From: Tabrizicola fusiformis
GTDB lineage: Bacteria > Pseudomonadota > Alphaproteobacteria > Rhodobacterales > Rhodobacteraceae
Length of the DNA stretch: 64,000 nt
Direction: 5' to 3'
NCBI RefSeq assembly: GCF_013328815.1
Contig: NZ_JABUHN010000001.1
Location: forward strand, 464,506 to 528,505
The notes under the pieces: generated by a model
Databases searched by the model: none
What the model saw: the letters and a program-made list of their open reading frames with translations, nothing else
Told to the model about the DNA's origin: nothing
Shown: piece after piece, positions 26,743 through 35,413 of the stretch
Layout: every line of letters begins with the position of its first letter
Position numbering within the stretch: the stretch's first letter is position 1
Position numbers and translations under genes: made by a program

Positions 26743-28854
26743 ATGACGACTGCGCGCCGCCGCGCCGCGATCTGTTCTGCCGTGATGGCTGGGCTTCTGG
26801 CTGCGCCTGCCGCGGCCGAGATGCGCCCGACCCTGTCCTTCGGCGGCATGACCGGCCTGATCGACATGCCCACGGGCGAATCGCAAAATGATGGGGTGCT
26901 GTCGATCACCTCGGCACATTTTGGCCCGATCTCGCGCACCACCCTCAGCTTTCAGATCACGCCGCGGCTCTCGGGCAGCTTCCGCTATGCGGGCACCCGC
27001 GACTGGAACCGCGTCGTGCCCTTCCCGCTGGAAACCTATTACGACCGCAGCTTCGACCTGCGCTATCAACTGCTGAACGAAGGCACCTATGTTCCCGGCG
27101 TGGTGATCGGCTTGCAGGACATAATCGGCACCGGCCAGATGTCGGGCGAATATATCGCCGCCACCAAGACCTTCGGCGACAAGCTCAAGGTCACGGCGGG
27201 CCTCGGCTGGGGCCGGCTTGGCAGCTATGAACCGATCGGCGCGATCGGCACCCGCCCCGATTTCGACTATGGCCTTGGCGGCACCGTGCGCACCGGCCAA
27301 TGGTTCAAGGGCGATTTTGCCCCCTTTGCCGGGATCGAATACCAGATCAACGACAAACTCGGCTTCAAGGCCGAATATTCCTCCGACGATTATGTGACCG
27401 AAGCGGGTGAGCGGCAGACGTTCGAGCGCAAGAGCCCCTTCAACTTTGGTCTGGAATATCAGGTCAACGGCGTGCTGCGGGTTGGTGCCTACTATATGTA
27501 TGGCTCTGAACTGGGCCTTTCGGCGCAATTCGCGCTGGACCCGCGCCGCAGCCCCACCGGCGGGCTGACCTATGGCGGCCCCCGCCCGCTCAAGGACCGT
27601 GCGGCAGGCGCCGACTGGTCCACCGAATGGGTCAGCGACCGTGGCCGCCAGTCCACCCTGCGCGACAGCATCGCCCGCGATCTGCGCGCCGATGGCATGA
27701 CGCTGGAAAGCATCAGCTTCGCCGCTTCGGCGGTTGAACTGCGCGTCCGCACCCCGCAGCGCGAGAACGGCCCGCAGATGCTGGGCCGTGCGGCCCGGGT
27801 GCTGGCGGCGCAACTGCCCGCCTCGGTGGAAACCTTCCGCATCGTTCCGGTCTGGAACGGCGTGCCGCTGTCGCAGGTGGTGATGCAGCGGTCCGACCTT
27901 GAGGCGCTGGATCACGCCCCCAATCAGGATGCCCTGATGCGCAGCCGGACCGAGATTCTGGCGGTTTCTGGTGCCACGCCCGAAGGGGCGCTGATGGGTG
28001 AGGGGCTTTATCCCCGCTTTGGCTGGGGCGTTTCGCCCTATGTCCGCACCAGCCTGTTTGACCCGGAAGACCCCCTGCGCGCCGATTTCGGCCTGCGCCT
28101 GTCGGCCCGCTACGATATCGCGCCGGGCCTCGTGCTGTCGGGGTCCGTCACCAAGAAGGTGATCGGCAACCTTGATGCGTCCGACCGGGTGTCGAATTCG
28201 GTGCTGCCGCATGTGCGCAGTGACGGCAACATCTATGACCGCGAGGGCGACCCTGCCCTCGAAACCCTGACCATGGCCTGGTATGCCAAGCCGGGCGAAA
28301 ACCTCTATAGCCGCGTCACCGTGGGTTATCTCGAACGGATGTTCGGCGGCATCTCGGGTGAATTGCTGTGGAAACGGGTGGACAGCCCCTTTGCACTGGG
28401 TGTCGAGCTGAACTATGTCCAGCAGCGTGACTTTGACCAGATGCTCGGCTTCCAAGATTACAAGGTCTTCACCGGCCATGTCTCGGGCTATTACAGCTTT
28501 GGCAACGGCTATGTGGCGCAGCTTGACGTGGGCCGTTACCTTGCGGGCGACATCGGCGCCACGCTCGCCATCGACCGCGAATTTGCCAATGGCTGGAAGG
28601 TCGGCGCCTTTGCCACCATGACCGATGTCTCCTATGAAGACTTCGGCGAAGGCTCGTTCGACAAGGGCATCCGCATCCAGATCCCCTTCAACTGGCTGCT
28701 CGGCAGGCCCAGCGAAAAGGCTTATGCCCCCACGATCCGCCCGATCACCCGCGACGGAGGGGCGCGGCTCTCGGTGGACGGGCGGCTTTACGACAGCGTG
28801 CGCGGCTATCAGCAGGGTCGCCTCGACGACCAGTGGGGGAGATTCTGGAGATGA
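26743..28854 (+). CDS. yjbH: YjbH-like outer-membrane exopolysaccharide export protein
   Basis: 703 residues with a signal peptide (AVMAGLLAAPAAAEM). YjbH (DUF940) features: LSFGGMTGLIDMPTGESQNDG at the mature N-terminus, many alternating amphipathic strands (about 60-300 and 450-690), and an internal soluble region with SVETFRIVPVWNGVPLSQV. YjbH-type proteins are predicted outer-membrane beta-barrels that export or assemble exopolysaccharide. The stop overlaps the start of the YjbF-like lipoprotein gene, so they are coupled. Confidence 0.9.
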   Translation: MTTARRRAAICSAVMAGLLAAPAAAEMRPTLSFGGMTGLIDMPTGESQNDGVLSITSAHFGPISRTTLSFQITPRLSGSFRYAGTRDWNRVVPFPLETYYDRSFDLRYQLLNEGTYVPGVVIGLQDIIGTGQMSGEYIAATKTFGDKLKVTAGLGWGRLGSYEPIGAIGTRPDFDYGLGGTVRTGQWFKGDFAPFAGIEYQINDKLGFKAEYSSDDYVTEAGERQTFERKSPFNFGLEYQVNGVLRVGAYYMYGSELGLSAQFALDPRRSPTGGLTYGGPRPLKDRAAGADWSTEWVSDRGRQSTLRDSIARDLRADGMTLESISFAASAVELRVRTPQRENGPQMLGRAARVLAAQLPASVETFRIVPVWNGVPLSQVVMQRSDLEALDHAPNQDALMRSRTEILAVSGATPEGALMGEGLYPRFGWGVSPYVRTSLFDPEDPLRADFGLRLSARYDIAPGLVLSGSVTKKVIGNLDASDRVSNSVLPHVRSDGNIYDREGDPALETLTMAWYAKPGENLYSRVTVGYLERMFGGISGELLWKRVDSPFALGVELNYVQQRDFDQMLGFQDYKVFTGHVSGYYSFGNGYVAQLDVGRYLAGDIGATLAIDREFANGWKVGAFATMTDVSYEDFGEGSFDKGIRIQIPFNWLLGRPSEKAYAPTIRPITRDGGARLSVDGRLYDSVRGYQQGRLDDQWGRFWR

Positions 28855-29444
28855 CCATGCGCCTTGCGCCTCTGGGTCTGGTGGTTGCGGCTGCCCTTCT
28901 GTCCGGCTGCGGCCTTGGTCAGCGCGCCCTTGCGCCTGCCGCCGGAATGCTGGGGGGAAGCGGGCAGGCGTCAACCCCCGCCATGCCCAAAAGCGGCCCC
29001 GGGACCGAAGTCACACTGTCCTTCCGCGGTTTCAAATTCCCGATGCGCGAGCTTGAGCGGGACGGAAACGTCGTGACCTATGTTGCGGCTGATGGTGCCC
29101 AGATGGAATTGCGCGACGGCATCCTGATTGCTACCCGTGGTTTCGGCACGGATCTGATGTCCTCCAGCCAGCCCGGCCTTGCCGAGTTGGTGCGGGGCGC
29201 GGCGCACAAGCGCAGCGATTTCTATCTGGACGGCACCGACACCATGCTGCGCCGCGATTTCGATTGCACAGTGGCCGCCGGCGATGGTGGCGAGGGCCCC
29301 GCAGGCACCCGCCATATCCGGCAGAAGTGCAGTTCGCCCGATGGCTATATCACGAATGACTATTGGCTGCGGGGCGGTCGCATCGTGCAATCCAGCCAAT
29401 GGGTCTCGGATTATGCCGGTTATGCAGGCTTTGTTGCCCCCTAG
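28851..29444 (+). CDS. yjbF: YjbF/GfcB-like group 4 capsule/exopolysaccharide lipoprotein
   Basis: 197 residues. The lipobox is LLSGCGLG. The YjbF/GfcB domain is marked by DGNVVTYVAADGAQMELRDGILIATRGFGTDLMSS followed by the Cys-containing tail DFDCTVAAGD and RHIRQKCSSPDG. The start ATG overlaps the yjbH stop (ATGA); a second ATG lies two codons later. In E. coli yjbEFGH, YjbF is the lipoprotein partner of YjbH. The order here is yjbH-yjbF-small protein. Confidence 0.88.
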   Translation: MTMRLAPLGLVVAAALLSGCGLGQRALAPAAGMLGGSGQASTPAMPKSGPGTEVTLSFRGFKFPMRELERDGNVVTYVAADGAQMELRDGILIATRGFGTDLMSSSQPGLAELVRGAAHKRSDFYLDGTDTMLRRDFDCTVAAGDGGEGPAGTRHIRQKCSSPDGYITNDYWLRGGRIVQSSQWVSDYAGYAGFVAP

Positions 29445-29468
29445 CATCACCCAAAAGGCGGTAATGCT

Positions 29469-29496
29469 TTGCAACAGGGGAGAGAATCACTATACT
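29469..29496 (+). promoter_or_regulatory. promoter of the YjbE-like gene
   Basis: TTGCAA (29469-29474), a 16-base spacer and TATACT (29491-29496) give a strong housekeeping promoter about 35 bases before the start codon, so the small gene has its own transcript in addition to yjbHF read-through. Confidence 0.65.
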
Positions 29497-29530
29497 GGCT
29501 TCAAGAATCCCCATTCCAAGGAACGATAAC

Positions 29531-29737
29531 ATGAAGAAAATCTCTGCTGCTCTTGCTCTGCTTCTCGCGGGCACCGCTGCTCATGCCGGTGGCATCAGCG
29601 AGCCGATCGGTGAACAAAAGCCGGCCGTCGTCGCCAAAACCCCGAGCAGCAAAGGTGGCCTGCTGGTTCTCGCTCTCCTGCTTCTGGCTGGCGCTGCCGT
29701 TGCCGGCGGTGGCAGCGACGGCACCACCGAAGAGTGA
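29531..29737 (+). CDS. small secreted/membrane protein, YjbE/GfcA-like
   Basis: 68 residues: signal peptide MKKISAALALLLAGTAAHA, a short hydrophilic segment, a second hydrophobic helix (GLLVLALLLLAGAAVAGG) and an acidic Gly/Asp/Thr tail (GGGSDGTTEE). E. coli YjbE and GfcA are likewise tiny exported proteins ending in Gly/Asp/Thr-rich tails and encoded in the same locus type. I therefore propose it as the YjbE counterpart, on architecture and position, not on clear sequence identity. It has its own promoter and is followed by a strong terminator. Confidence 0.75.
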   Translation: MKKISAALALLLAGTAAHAGGISEPIGEQKPAVVAKTPSSKGGLLVLALLLLAGAAVAGGGSDGTTEE

Positions 29738-29759
29738 TCTGAACCCTTTGGGTTTTCGC

Positions 29760-29787
29760 AACGCCCGCGCCATTTGCGCGGGCGTTT
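29760..29787 (+). terminator. intrinsic terminator of the yjb locus
   Basis: An 11-bp perfect stem (29760-29770 with 29776-29786, core ACGCCCGCGC/GCGCGGGCGT), 5-base loop, and TTT at the end, 22 bases after the small secreted protein gene. Confidence 0.8.
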
Positions 29788-29873
29788 GCATTCCGGGTGC
29801 CATCGCTTTGGGCAAAGGGCGTGCGGCGCTGCGGCATGGCGGCGCAATGGCGCGAAATCCTTTTTCATATTGA

Positions 29874-29892
29874 CCGGCCAATGTTAGGCCGG
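29874..29892. promoter_or_regulatory. inverted repeat before the IclR-family gene, possible operator
   Basis: CCGGCC and GGCCGG flank AATGTTA, 19 bases before the IclR gene start and directly upstream of its ribosome site. IclR regulators often autoregulate, so an operator is possible; the arms are only 6 bp. Confidence 0.3.
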
Positions 29893-29911
29893 ATCGGCAA
29901 GGAGGCCGCCC

Positions 29912-30736
29912 ATGCCCGATCCAACCCGCCCCCGGGGGCGTCCCCGCACCAGCCCCGCCGACCCCGAACAGCACACCGTTGTCGCCCTTGACCGCGCCCT
30001 TGCGCTGCTTGAGGTGATTTCGGCCCGCCCCGGCCTCAGCCTGTCCGATCTGGCCGAACAGACGGGGCAGGCGCTGGCCACCACCTTCCGCGCCCTTGCC
30101 ACGCTTCAGGCCCGCGGCATGGTCGAAGGGGTGGAGCCGGGCCCGCTCTGGCACATCGGCCCGGCGGCCTTTCGCCTTGGCACCGCCTATCTGCGCCGCA
30201 CCGGGCTTGAGGTTCAGGCCCGCCGCGCGATGGATGCGCTGGTCGCGGCCTCGGGTGAAACCGCTTCTCTGGGCATCGTTTCGGGCGGGCGGCTTCTGGT
30301 GCTGACACAAAGCGAAACCCGCCAGCCGATCCGCGCCATCTTCCCACCCGGCACTCTGGCGCCGTTGCACGCCGCTGCGCCCGGCAAGGTGCTGCTTGCC
30401 TGGGCGGATGAAGACCTGCGCGAAGAGGTGCTGGAGGGGCAGCGGCTTGAACGTCTGACCACGCTCACCATCACTTCGCCCGAAACCCTCGCGCGGGAAC
30501 TGCTCCGCACCCGCAGCCGGGGCTTTGCGCTGGATGATCAGGAGCAGGCCGAAGGGATGCGCGGTGTGGCCGCCCCGATCTTTGACGGCGCAGGCCGCGT
30601 CGTGGCGGCGCTGGCCGTCGCCGGGCCTGCCTTCCGCTTTGGCCTGTCGGATGCCACCCGTCTCGGTGCCGCCGTCCGCGCCGCCGCCGATGGCGTGACC
30701 GAAGCGATTGGCGGCAGCGCGCCCGAAGATATTTGA
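29912..30736 (+). CDS. IclR-family transcriptional regulator
   Basis: 274 residues. The N-terminal winged helix is LALLEVISARPGLSLSDLAEQ with recognition helix ATTFRALATLQARGMV. The C-terminal IclR effector-binding domain includes LHAAAPGKVLLAW and GFALDDQEQAEGMRGVAAPIFD. A strong AAGGAGG ribosome site precedes the ATG. IclR members control catabolic genes through small-molecule inducers. It is the first gene of the same-strand run with the GAPDH paralogue and dimethylformamidase-like gene, and so the probable regulator of this cluster. Confidence 0.93.
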   Translation: MPDPTRPRGRPRTSPADPEQHTVVALDRALALLEVISARPGLSLSDLAEQTGQALATTFRALATLQARGMVEGVEPGPLWHIGPAAFRLGTAYLRRTGLEVQARRAMDALVAASGETASLGIVSGGRLLVLTQSETRQPIRAIFPPGTLAPLHAAAPGKVLLAWADEDLREEVLEGQRLERLTTLTITSPETLARELLRTRSRGFALDDQEQAEGMRGVAAPIFDGAGRVVAALAVAGPAFRFGLSDATRLGAAVRAAADGVTEAIGGSAPEDI

Positions 30737-30809
30737 TCAAACCTGTTGCGGGCGGCTTGAAACCCCGCCCGGCCCATGATCAGACTTCGCCCAAAGGGGA
30801 GGGCCGGTC

Positions 30810-31778
30810 ATGCGTGTCTTCATCAACGGCTTTGGCCGCATCGGTCGGTCGGTTCTGCGGGCTTGGGCCAAAGGGGCGGCGCCCGGCCTGACCATCACCG
30901 GCATCAACGACATCGCCGCGCCCGAGATGTGCGCCTATCTCTTTCAGTATGATTCCGTCTTCGGCCCCTGGCCCGGCAGCGTGACGCTGACCGATGGCGC
31001 CTTGGTCGTCGATGGCCGTGCCATCCCGCTCCACCGCACACCGGATATTTCCACGCTGGACCTCGCCGGAACCGATCTGGTTATGGAATGCACCGGCCGC
31101 GCCGATTCCCGCGCGGTGGCCGAACGGGGCCTGCGCGCCGGCGCGCGGCGGGTGCTGATCTCCGGCCCCTCTGCCGCCGCCGATCTGACGGTGGTTCTGG
31201 GCGCCAATGATGCGGCCCTTGCTGCACAGGAAATCGTCTCGAACGCCTCCTGCACCACCAATGCACTGGCGCCGCTGGCCCGGCTGATTCATGAACACTG
31301 GGGCGTCGTGACCGGCTCGATGACCACGATCCATTGCTATACCGGCTCGCAGCCCACCGTCGATGCGCCGGCTGCCGACTATGCCCGCTCGCGTGCGGCG
31401 GCGCTGTCGATGGTGCCGACCACGACCAGCGCGCAGCGTCTCCTGGACCTCGTTTTGCCGCAGATCGCGGGCCGGATCGAAGGCTCGGCGGTGCGGGTGC
31501 CGACCGCTTCGGTCTCTGCCGTTGACCTTGCCGTGATGACGGAACGCCCGGTCACCGCCACCGAAGTCAATGCCGCGCTGGTCGCGGCCGGCGGGGTGAT
31601 CGGCATAACCGAACAACCGCTCGTATCGACCGATCTGCGTGCCCGGCCCGAAAGCATCATCATGGCCCTGCCGGAAACCCGTGTCACCAAGGGCGGGATG
31701 CTGCGGGTCTTTGGCTGGTATGACAATGAATGGGGCTTTTCCAACCGGATGCTGGATGTCGCCCTAAGGATGGGGTAA
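30810..31778 (+). CDS. glyceraldehyde-3-phosphate dehydrogenase paralogue
   Basis: 322 residues. N-terminal INGFGRIGRSVLRA, NAD-selecting Asp34 in GINDIA, catalytic Cys148 in SNASCTTNALAPL, His175 in MTTIHCYTGSQ, and WYDNEWGFSNRM at the C-terminus are all present, so it should be an active phosphorylating-type dehydrogenase. It is divergent from housekeeping Gap: GSQPTVDAPAADYARSRAAA replaces the usual N-D-Q...RRARAA loop, so a different aldehyde substrate is possible. It sits between an IclR regulator and a dimethylformamidase-like gene (3-base gap), which argues for a catabolic rather than glycolytic role. Confidence 0.88.
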   Translation: MRVFINGFGRIGRSVLRAWAKGAAPGLTITGINDIAAPEMCAYLFQYDSVFGPWPGSVTLTDGALVVDGRAIPLHRTPDISTLDLAGTDLVMECTGRADSRAVAERGLRAGARRVLISGPSAAADLTVVLGANDAALAAQEIVSNASCTTNALAPLARLIHEHWGVVTGSMTTIHCYTGSQPTVDAPAADYARSRAAALSMVPTTTSAQRLLDLVLPQIAGRIEGSAVRVPTASVSAVDLAVMTERPVTATEVNAALVAAGGVIGITEQPLVSTDLRARPESIIMALPETRVTKGGMLRVFGWYDNEWGFSNRMLDVALRMG

Positions 31779-31781
31779 GCC

Positions 31782-33356
31782 ATGGCTTTGCAGGGTTTTT
31801 TTGTTCCCGGCCCCTTTGATGACGGCGATTCCGTCACCGGCCATTATTACGAGACCGCCTCACCCGATCCGAGCCGCCCGCAGGTCTGGGGCTATAGCGA
31901 TGCGCTATCCTACCGGCTCGGCGACACGCTGCGCCTGCATCTCAGCTCCACCGCAGCCAAGGCCCGCGTCACGATCTGCCGTGATGGCCTGACCCCTGAA
32001 ACCGTATTCGATGCCGAGGTCGCCGCTCATTTCGCACCGACGCCAAACGATTGTTCGGAAACTGGCTGCAACTGGCCAGAGGCGCTGGCCCTGCCAATCC
32101 CGCAGACCTGGAGATCCGGCCTTTATACCGTGACTTTCACCATCGCTGGCCACCAATCCGAACATATGTTCGTCTTGCGCGCCGCGCAGCCTCAGGCAAA
32201 GATCGCCCTTGTCCTCGCCACCGGAACCTGGTGCGCCTATAACGACTGGGGCGGGTCGAACCATTATCAGGGCCTCAGCGGCCCGCGTGGCGATGATTTC
32301 GCCGCCCATGTCAGCCTGCTGCGCCCCTGGGCACGCGGCTTTGTCCGCTGGCCGGAGGATGCCCCGCGCATCCCCCATGCCTCGCCCCTGCTGTCAAAGC
32401 CGCGCTATCCGCATATGGATTACGCCCGCGCCAAGGGGATTTCCAAGAAATACGCCTCCTCCGGCTGGGCCGCTTTCGAGCGTCCCTTCGCCCTGTGGTG
32501 CGAGGCGCAGGGCATTGCGCTTGACTACCTTACCCAGCACGACCTGCACCGCGATCCCACCGCGCTGAACGGCTATCCCCGCGCCCTGATCGTCGGCCAT
32601 GACGAATACTGGACATGGGAGATGCGCGACCATCTCGACGGGTGGCTGGACTGCGGCGGTCAACTGGCGCGCTTTGGCGGCAATTTCTTCTGGCAGACGC
32701 GGCTTTCGCCCGACCTCCTGACGCAAACCTGCTTCAAATCCCGGGCCGAGGCGGAAGACCCTAACCCCGCCCGCCTCACCTCTTACTGGGATCACCCGCA
32801 GGTCGCGCGCCCGGCGGTGGCGACCATGGGCCTGACGGGTTCGGCGGGCGTCTATGCCGGGTGGAGCCGCTGCGCTGCCCATGGCACCGGCGGGTTCCTG
32901 ATCTGGCGGCCGGAGCATTGGGCGCTGCGCGGCACCGGACTTGGCTATGGCGATGTGCTGGGCGCGGCGAGCCGGATTTTCGGCTATGAGGTGGACGGCA
33001 TCGACTTCACCTTCCATCAGGGCCTGCCGGAACCCGTCGCCCCCGGTCTGCAAGGCCCGCTGACCATCGTCGGCCTGTCGCCCGCCACCACCCTGTCGCA
33101 TTCCACCGGCCCGCAGGATGCCGACAGTTTCATCGGCACCGCCGATGCCGAAGAGGTCGCTTTGCATGTCTATGGCGTGGTGACGCCCGAAACCGTCGCC
33201 CGCGCCAGCCGCGGCAACGGCTGCATGGCCGAGTATCGCCGCGGCAAGGGCGCCGTCTTCAACGCCGCCTCTTGCGAATGGGTCGCGGGCCTGATCGCCC
33301 GCGAACGCCCGGTCGAGCAGGTGACGCGCAACATCCTTTTGGGCGACTGGCTGTAG
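31782..33356 (+). CDS. N,N-dimethylformamidase beta-subunit-like protein
   Basis: 524 residues, no signal peptide. The N-terminus (1-130) looks like a beta-sandwich domain ending SEHMFVLR. The core LVLATGTWCAYNDWGGSNHYQGL, YLTQHDLHRDPTALNGYPRALIVGHDEYWTWEMRD and GGQLARFGGNFFWQTRL match the large (beta) subunit of DMF amidohydrolase (N,N-dimethylformamidase). The biochemically known enzyme needs a small alpha subunit and its beta subunit is about 760 residues; here the protein is shorter and no alpha gene is visible. Amide hydrolysis of an unknown substrate is a reasonable guess. Confidence 0.82.
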   Translation: MALQGFFVPGPFDDGDSVTGHYYETASPDPSRPQVWGYSDALSYRLGDTLRLHLSSTAAKARVTICRDGLTPETVFDAEVAAHFAPTPNDCSETGCNWPEALALPIPQTWRSGLYTVTFTIAGHQSEHMFVLRAAQPQAKIALVLATGTWCAYNDWGGSNHYQGLSGPRGDDFAAHVSLLRPWARGFVRWPEDAPRIPHASPLLSKPRYPHMDYARAKGISKKYASSGWAAFERPFALWCEAQGIALDYLTQHDLHRDPTALNGYPRALIVGHDEYWTWEMRDHLDGWLDCGGQLARFGGNFFWQTRLSPDLLTQTCFKSRAEAEDPNPARLTSYWDHPQVARPAVATMGLTGSAGVYAGWSRCAAHGTGGFLIWRPEHWALRGTGLGYGDVLGAASRIFGYEVDGIDFTFHQGLPEPVAPGLQGPLTIVGLSPATTLSHSTGPQDADSFIGTADAEEVALHVYGVVTPETVARASRGNGCMAEYRRGKGAVFNAASCEWVAGLIARERPVEQVTRNILLGDWL

Positions 33357-33405
33357 ATACGGAAAATATACGCAGAATATACGGGAAATTGACGCAGACT
33401 TTACG
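33357..33405. repeat. 11-bp phased tandem repeat between convergent genes
   Basis: TACG recurs at 33358, 33369, 33380, (GACG 33391) and 33402, that is every 11 bases exactly, with A-rich filler (GAAAATA, CAGAATA, GGAAATT, CAGACTT). Five units fill the whole gap between the convergent stops of the dimethylformamidase-like and enolase-superfamily genes. The period equals one helical turn. Confidence 0.75.
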
Positions 33406-34642
33406 CCTTGTTTGGCGCCGGAGCCCCCCCCTCGAACCTGTTGCCGTGGCGATGGTCGCAGGGCGCCTCCTGCATCTGCAGATGCAGCCCGGTGCCGGTA
33501 AAGGGATGCGCCCGGGCCAGATCCTCGTCAAATTCGATGCCCAGCCCGGGGACCTGCGGCGGGATCACATAGCCGTCTTCCCAAGTGATCGAATTGCGGA
33601 TGAGGGCGAGGTGGAAGGCGCCGCCCGTCTGAATTGTCTCTGCAATCAACAGGTTGGGGATAGAGGCCGCAAGGTGGATATTGGCCGCCCATTCCACCGG
33701 CCCGGCATAAAGATGCGGTGCCATTTCGGCATTGTAGATTTCCGCTATGGCGGAAAGCTTCTTGGCCTCCCAGATACCGCCGAGCCGCCCCAGAGCCGGT
33801 TGCAGGATTTTCACGCCTCCGGCGCGCAGCAGCATCCCGAATTCGGTCTTGGTGGTCAGCCTTTCCCCCGTGGCCAAGGGGATGCGCACCTGCCGGGCAA
33901 CCTCTTGGAATTCCAGAAGATTATCCGGCGGAATCGGCTCTTCATACCAAAGCGGGTTATAGGGTTCCAACTCCCGGCCCAGCCGTATCGCCCCTGCCGT
34001 GGTGAACTGGCCATGAGTGCCGAACAGAAGGTCCGCCTTGTCGCCGACCGCCTCGCGGATGGCTTTGCAGAAGGCGACGGACCGCGAGATGTCGCTCATG
34101 GCGGGTTGGTGACCCCCACGGATGGTATAGGGCCCGGCCGGATCGAACTTGACCGCCGTAAACCCCTGCGCCACGCAGCGCGCCGCCTCTTCCGCCTGCC
34201 AGTCGGGGTTCACCCAGAACTCGGCCGCATCCACCCCCGGCTGCGGGTAAAGATAGGTATAGGACCGCACCCGCGCATTCATCATCCCGCCCAGAAGCGC
34301 CCAGACCGGCCGGTTCCGCGCCTTGCCAATGATATCCCAGCAGGCGATTTCAAGGCCGGCAAAGGCGCCCATCACCGTGGGGTCGGGCCGCTGTGTAAAG
34401 CCGCTGGAATAGACGCGGCGATACATCATCTCGATGTTTTCGGCACTTTCCCCCAACATATGGCGTTCAAAAACATCTTCGATCACTGCGATCATCGCCT
34501 TTGGCCCCACGGTCGAGGCATAGCATTCGCCATAGCCGATGATCCCGTCATCGGTGGTGATCTTGGGGAAGATCCAGTAGCGCCCCCCCCAACCCGGTGC
34601 CGGAGGGGCGACAACGAAAATCTCAAGCGTGCGCAGTTTCAT
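33401..34642 (-). CDS. mandelate racemase/muconate lactonizing enzyme family protein
   Basis: 413 residues. Enolase-superfamily features: N-terminal capping domain with GYGECYASTVGP, the AVKFDPAGPY strand, metal-ligand region ADLLFGTHGQFTTAGA, WYEEPIPPDN (Glu), ATGERL (Glu) and APHLYAGP (His). The usual Asp of the DANG segment is replaced by the GTHGQF pattern, resembling sugar-acid dehydratase subgroups in which a His sits there. A sugar acid or hydroxy acid dehydratase is thus the likely reaction. The ATG with GGAGGA upstream was chosen over a TTG two codons earlier. Confidence 0.88.
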   Translation of the reverse strand: MKLRTLEIFVVAPPAPGWGGRYWIFPKITTDDGIIGYGECYASTVGPKAMIAVIEDVFERHMLGESAENIEMMYRRVYSSGFTQRPDPTVMGAFAGLEIACWDIIGKARNRPVWALLGGMMNARVRSYTYLYPQPGVDAAEFWVNPDWQAEEAARCVAQGFTAVKFDPAGPYTIRGGHQPAMSDISRSVAFCKAIREAVGDKADLLFGTHGQFTTAGAIRLGRELEPYNPLWYEEPIPPDNLLEFQEVARQVRIPLATGERLTTKTEFGMLLRAGGVKILQPALGRLGGIWEAKKLSAIAEIYNAEMAPHLYAGPVEWAANIHLAASIPNLLIAETIQTGGAFHLALIRNSITWEDGYVIPPQVPGLGIEFDEDLARAHPFTGTGLHLQMQEAPCDHRHGNRFEGGAPAPNKA

Positions 34643-34738
34643 CGGCAATCCTCCGTTTTGACGGAAGTTTGGCGCCAGCAGCGCTGCCTCTCGCGCGGAA
34701 CTCCGACATGGGCGCCCTGTTTGCGACAGGATTCGTCG

Positions 34739-35413
34739 CTAACAGTCTGAGAGTTCGTCTAAGGTCCGTGCCAGCGCCCCCGGCATCGACAGAAACGGCG
34801 AATGGCCCGATGGCAGGCTGCGCTGAACGGCAATTCCCGCGGCCATATCCTGTTGAAAACCCAAAGGAATGGCGCGGTCTTCGGTGCAGAGAATTGCCGC
34901 GCGGGGCAGGTCGGGCAACCGCTCCAGCGCGGTTTCCTGTGGGGGGACCGGCTCGGCGCACAGCCGGGCGGCAGCCTGTTCTGGCGCTGGGCAATCGTGG
35001 AAAAACAATGTCTTGGCGGTATTCGCATCAAAAGCAAAGCTCTGCCGATCAGCCGCCACACGATAGGCGCCCCGCAGTCCGATCCCCGGACAGGCCCGCC
35101 GCAGATCGGCGATCGAGCGGCCCGGCTGCGGGATGAAAGCGCAGAGATAGATCAGCCGCACCACCCGCTCCGGCGCCATCGCGGCAGCGGCGGTAATGGC
35201 AAAGCCGCCCGCCGAATGGCCGACCAGCACCGTCGGCCCCTGCAGAGCCGCAACGATGGCCCGCGCCTGCGCCTCCAGCGTGGTAGCCACCCCGCCGCGC
35301 CCCGGCAGGTCGATGGCGCGGGCGTCATGGCCAAGGGTGGTCAGTTTCGGGATCACCTCATCCCAGGCCCAGGCGCCGTGACCCGCGCCGTGGATCAGCA
35401 AAAACTCAGCCAT
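34739..35413 (-). CDS. alpha/beta hydrolase (esterase-like)
   Basis: 224 residues. Oxyanion segment FLLIHGAGHGAWAWDE, nucleophile in VGHSAGGFA, and catalytic His in SGHSPFLSMP. The size and the HGAGHGAW motif resemble the methylesterase/hydroxynitrile-lyase-like group. It overlaps the upstream hydrolase gene by 8 bases and is last in a four-gene minus-strand run (35413-37984), suggesting a joint pathway. Confidence 0.88.
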   Translation of the reverse strand: MAEFLLIHGAGHGAWAWDEVIPKLTTLGHDARAIDLPGRGGVATTLEAQARAIVAALQGPTVLVGHSAGGFAITAAAAMAPERVVRLIYLCAFIPQPGRSIADLRRACPGIGLRGAYRVAADRQSFAFDANTAKTLFFHDCPAPEQAAARLCAEPVPPQETALERLPDLPRAAILCTEDRAIPLGFQQDMAAGIAVQRSLPSGHSPFLSMPGALARTLDELSDC

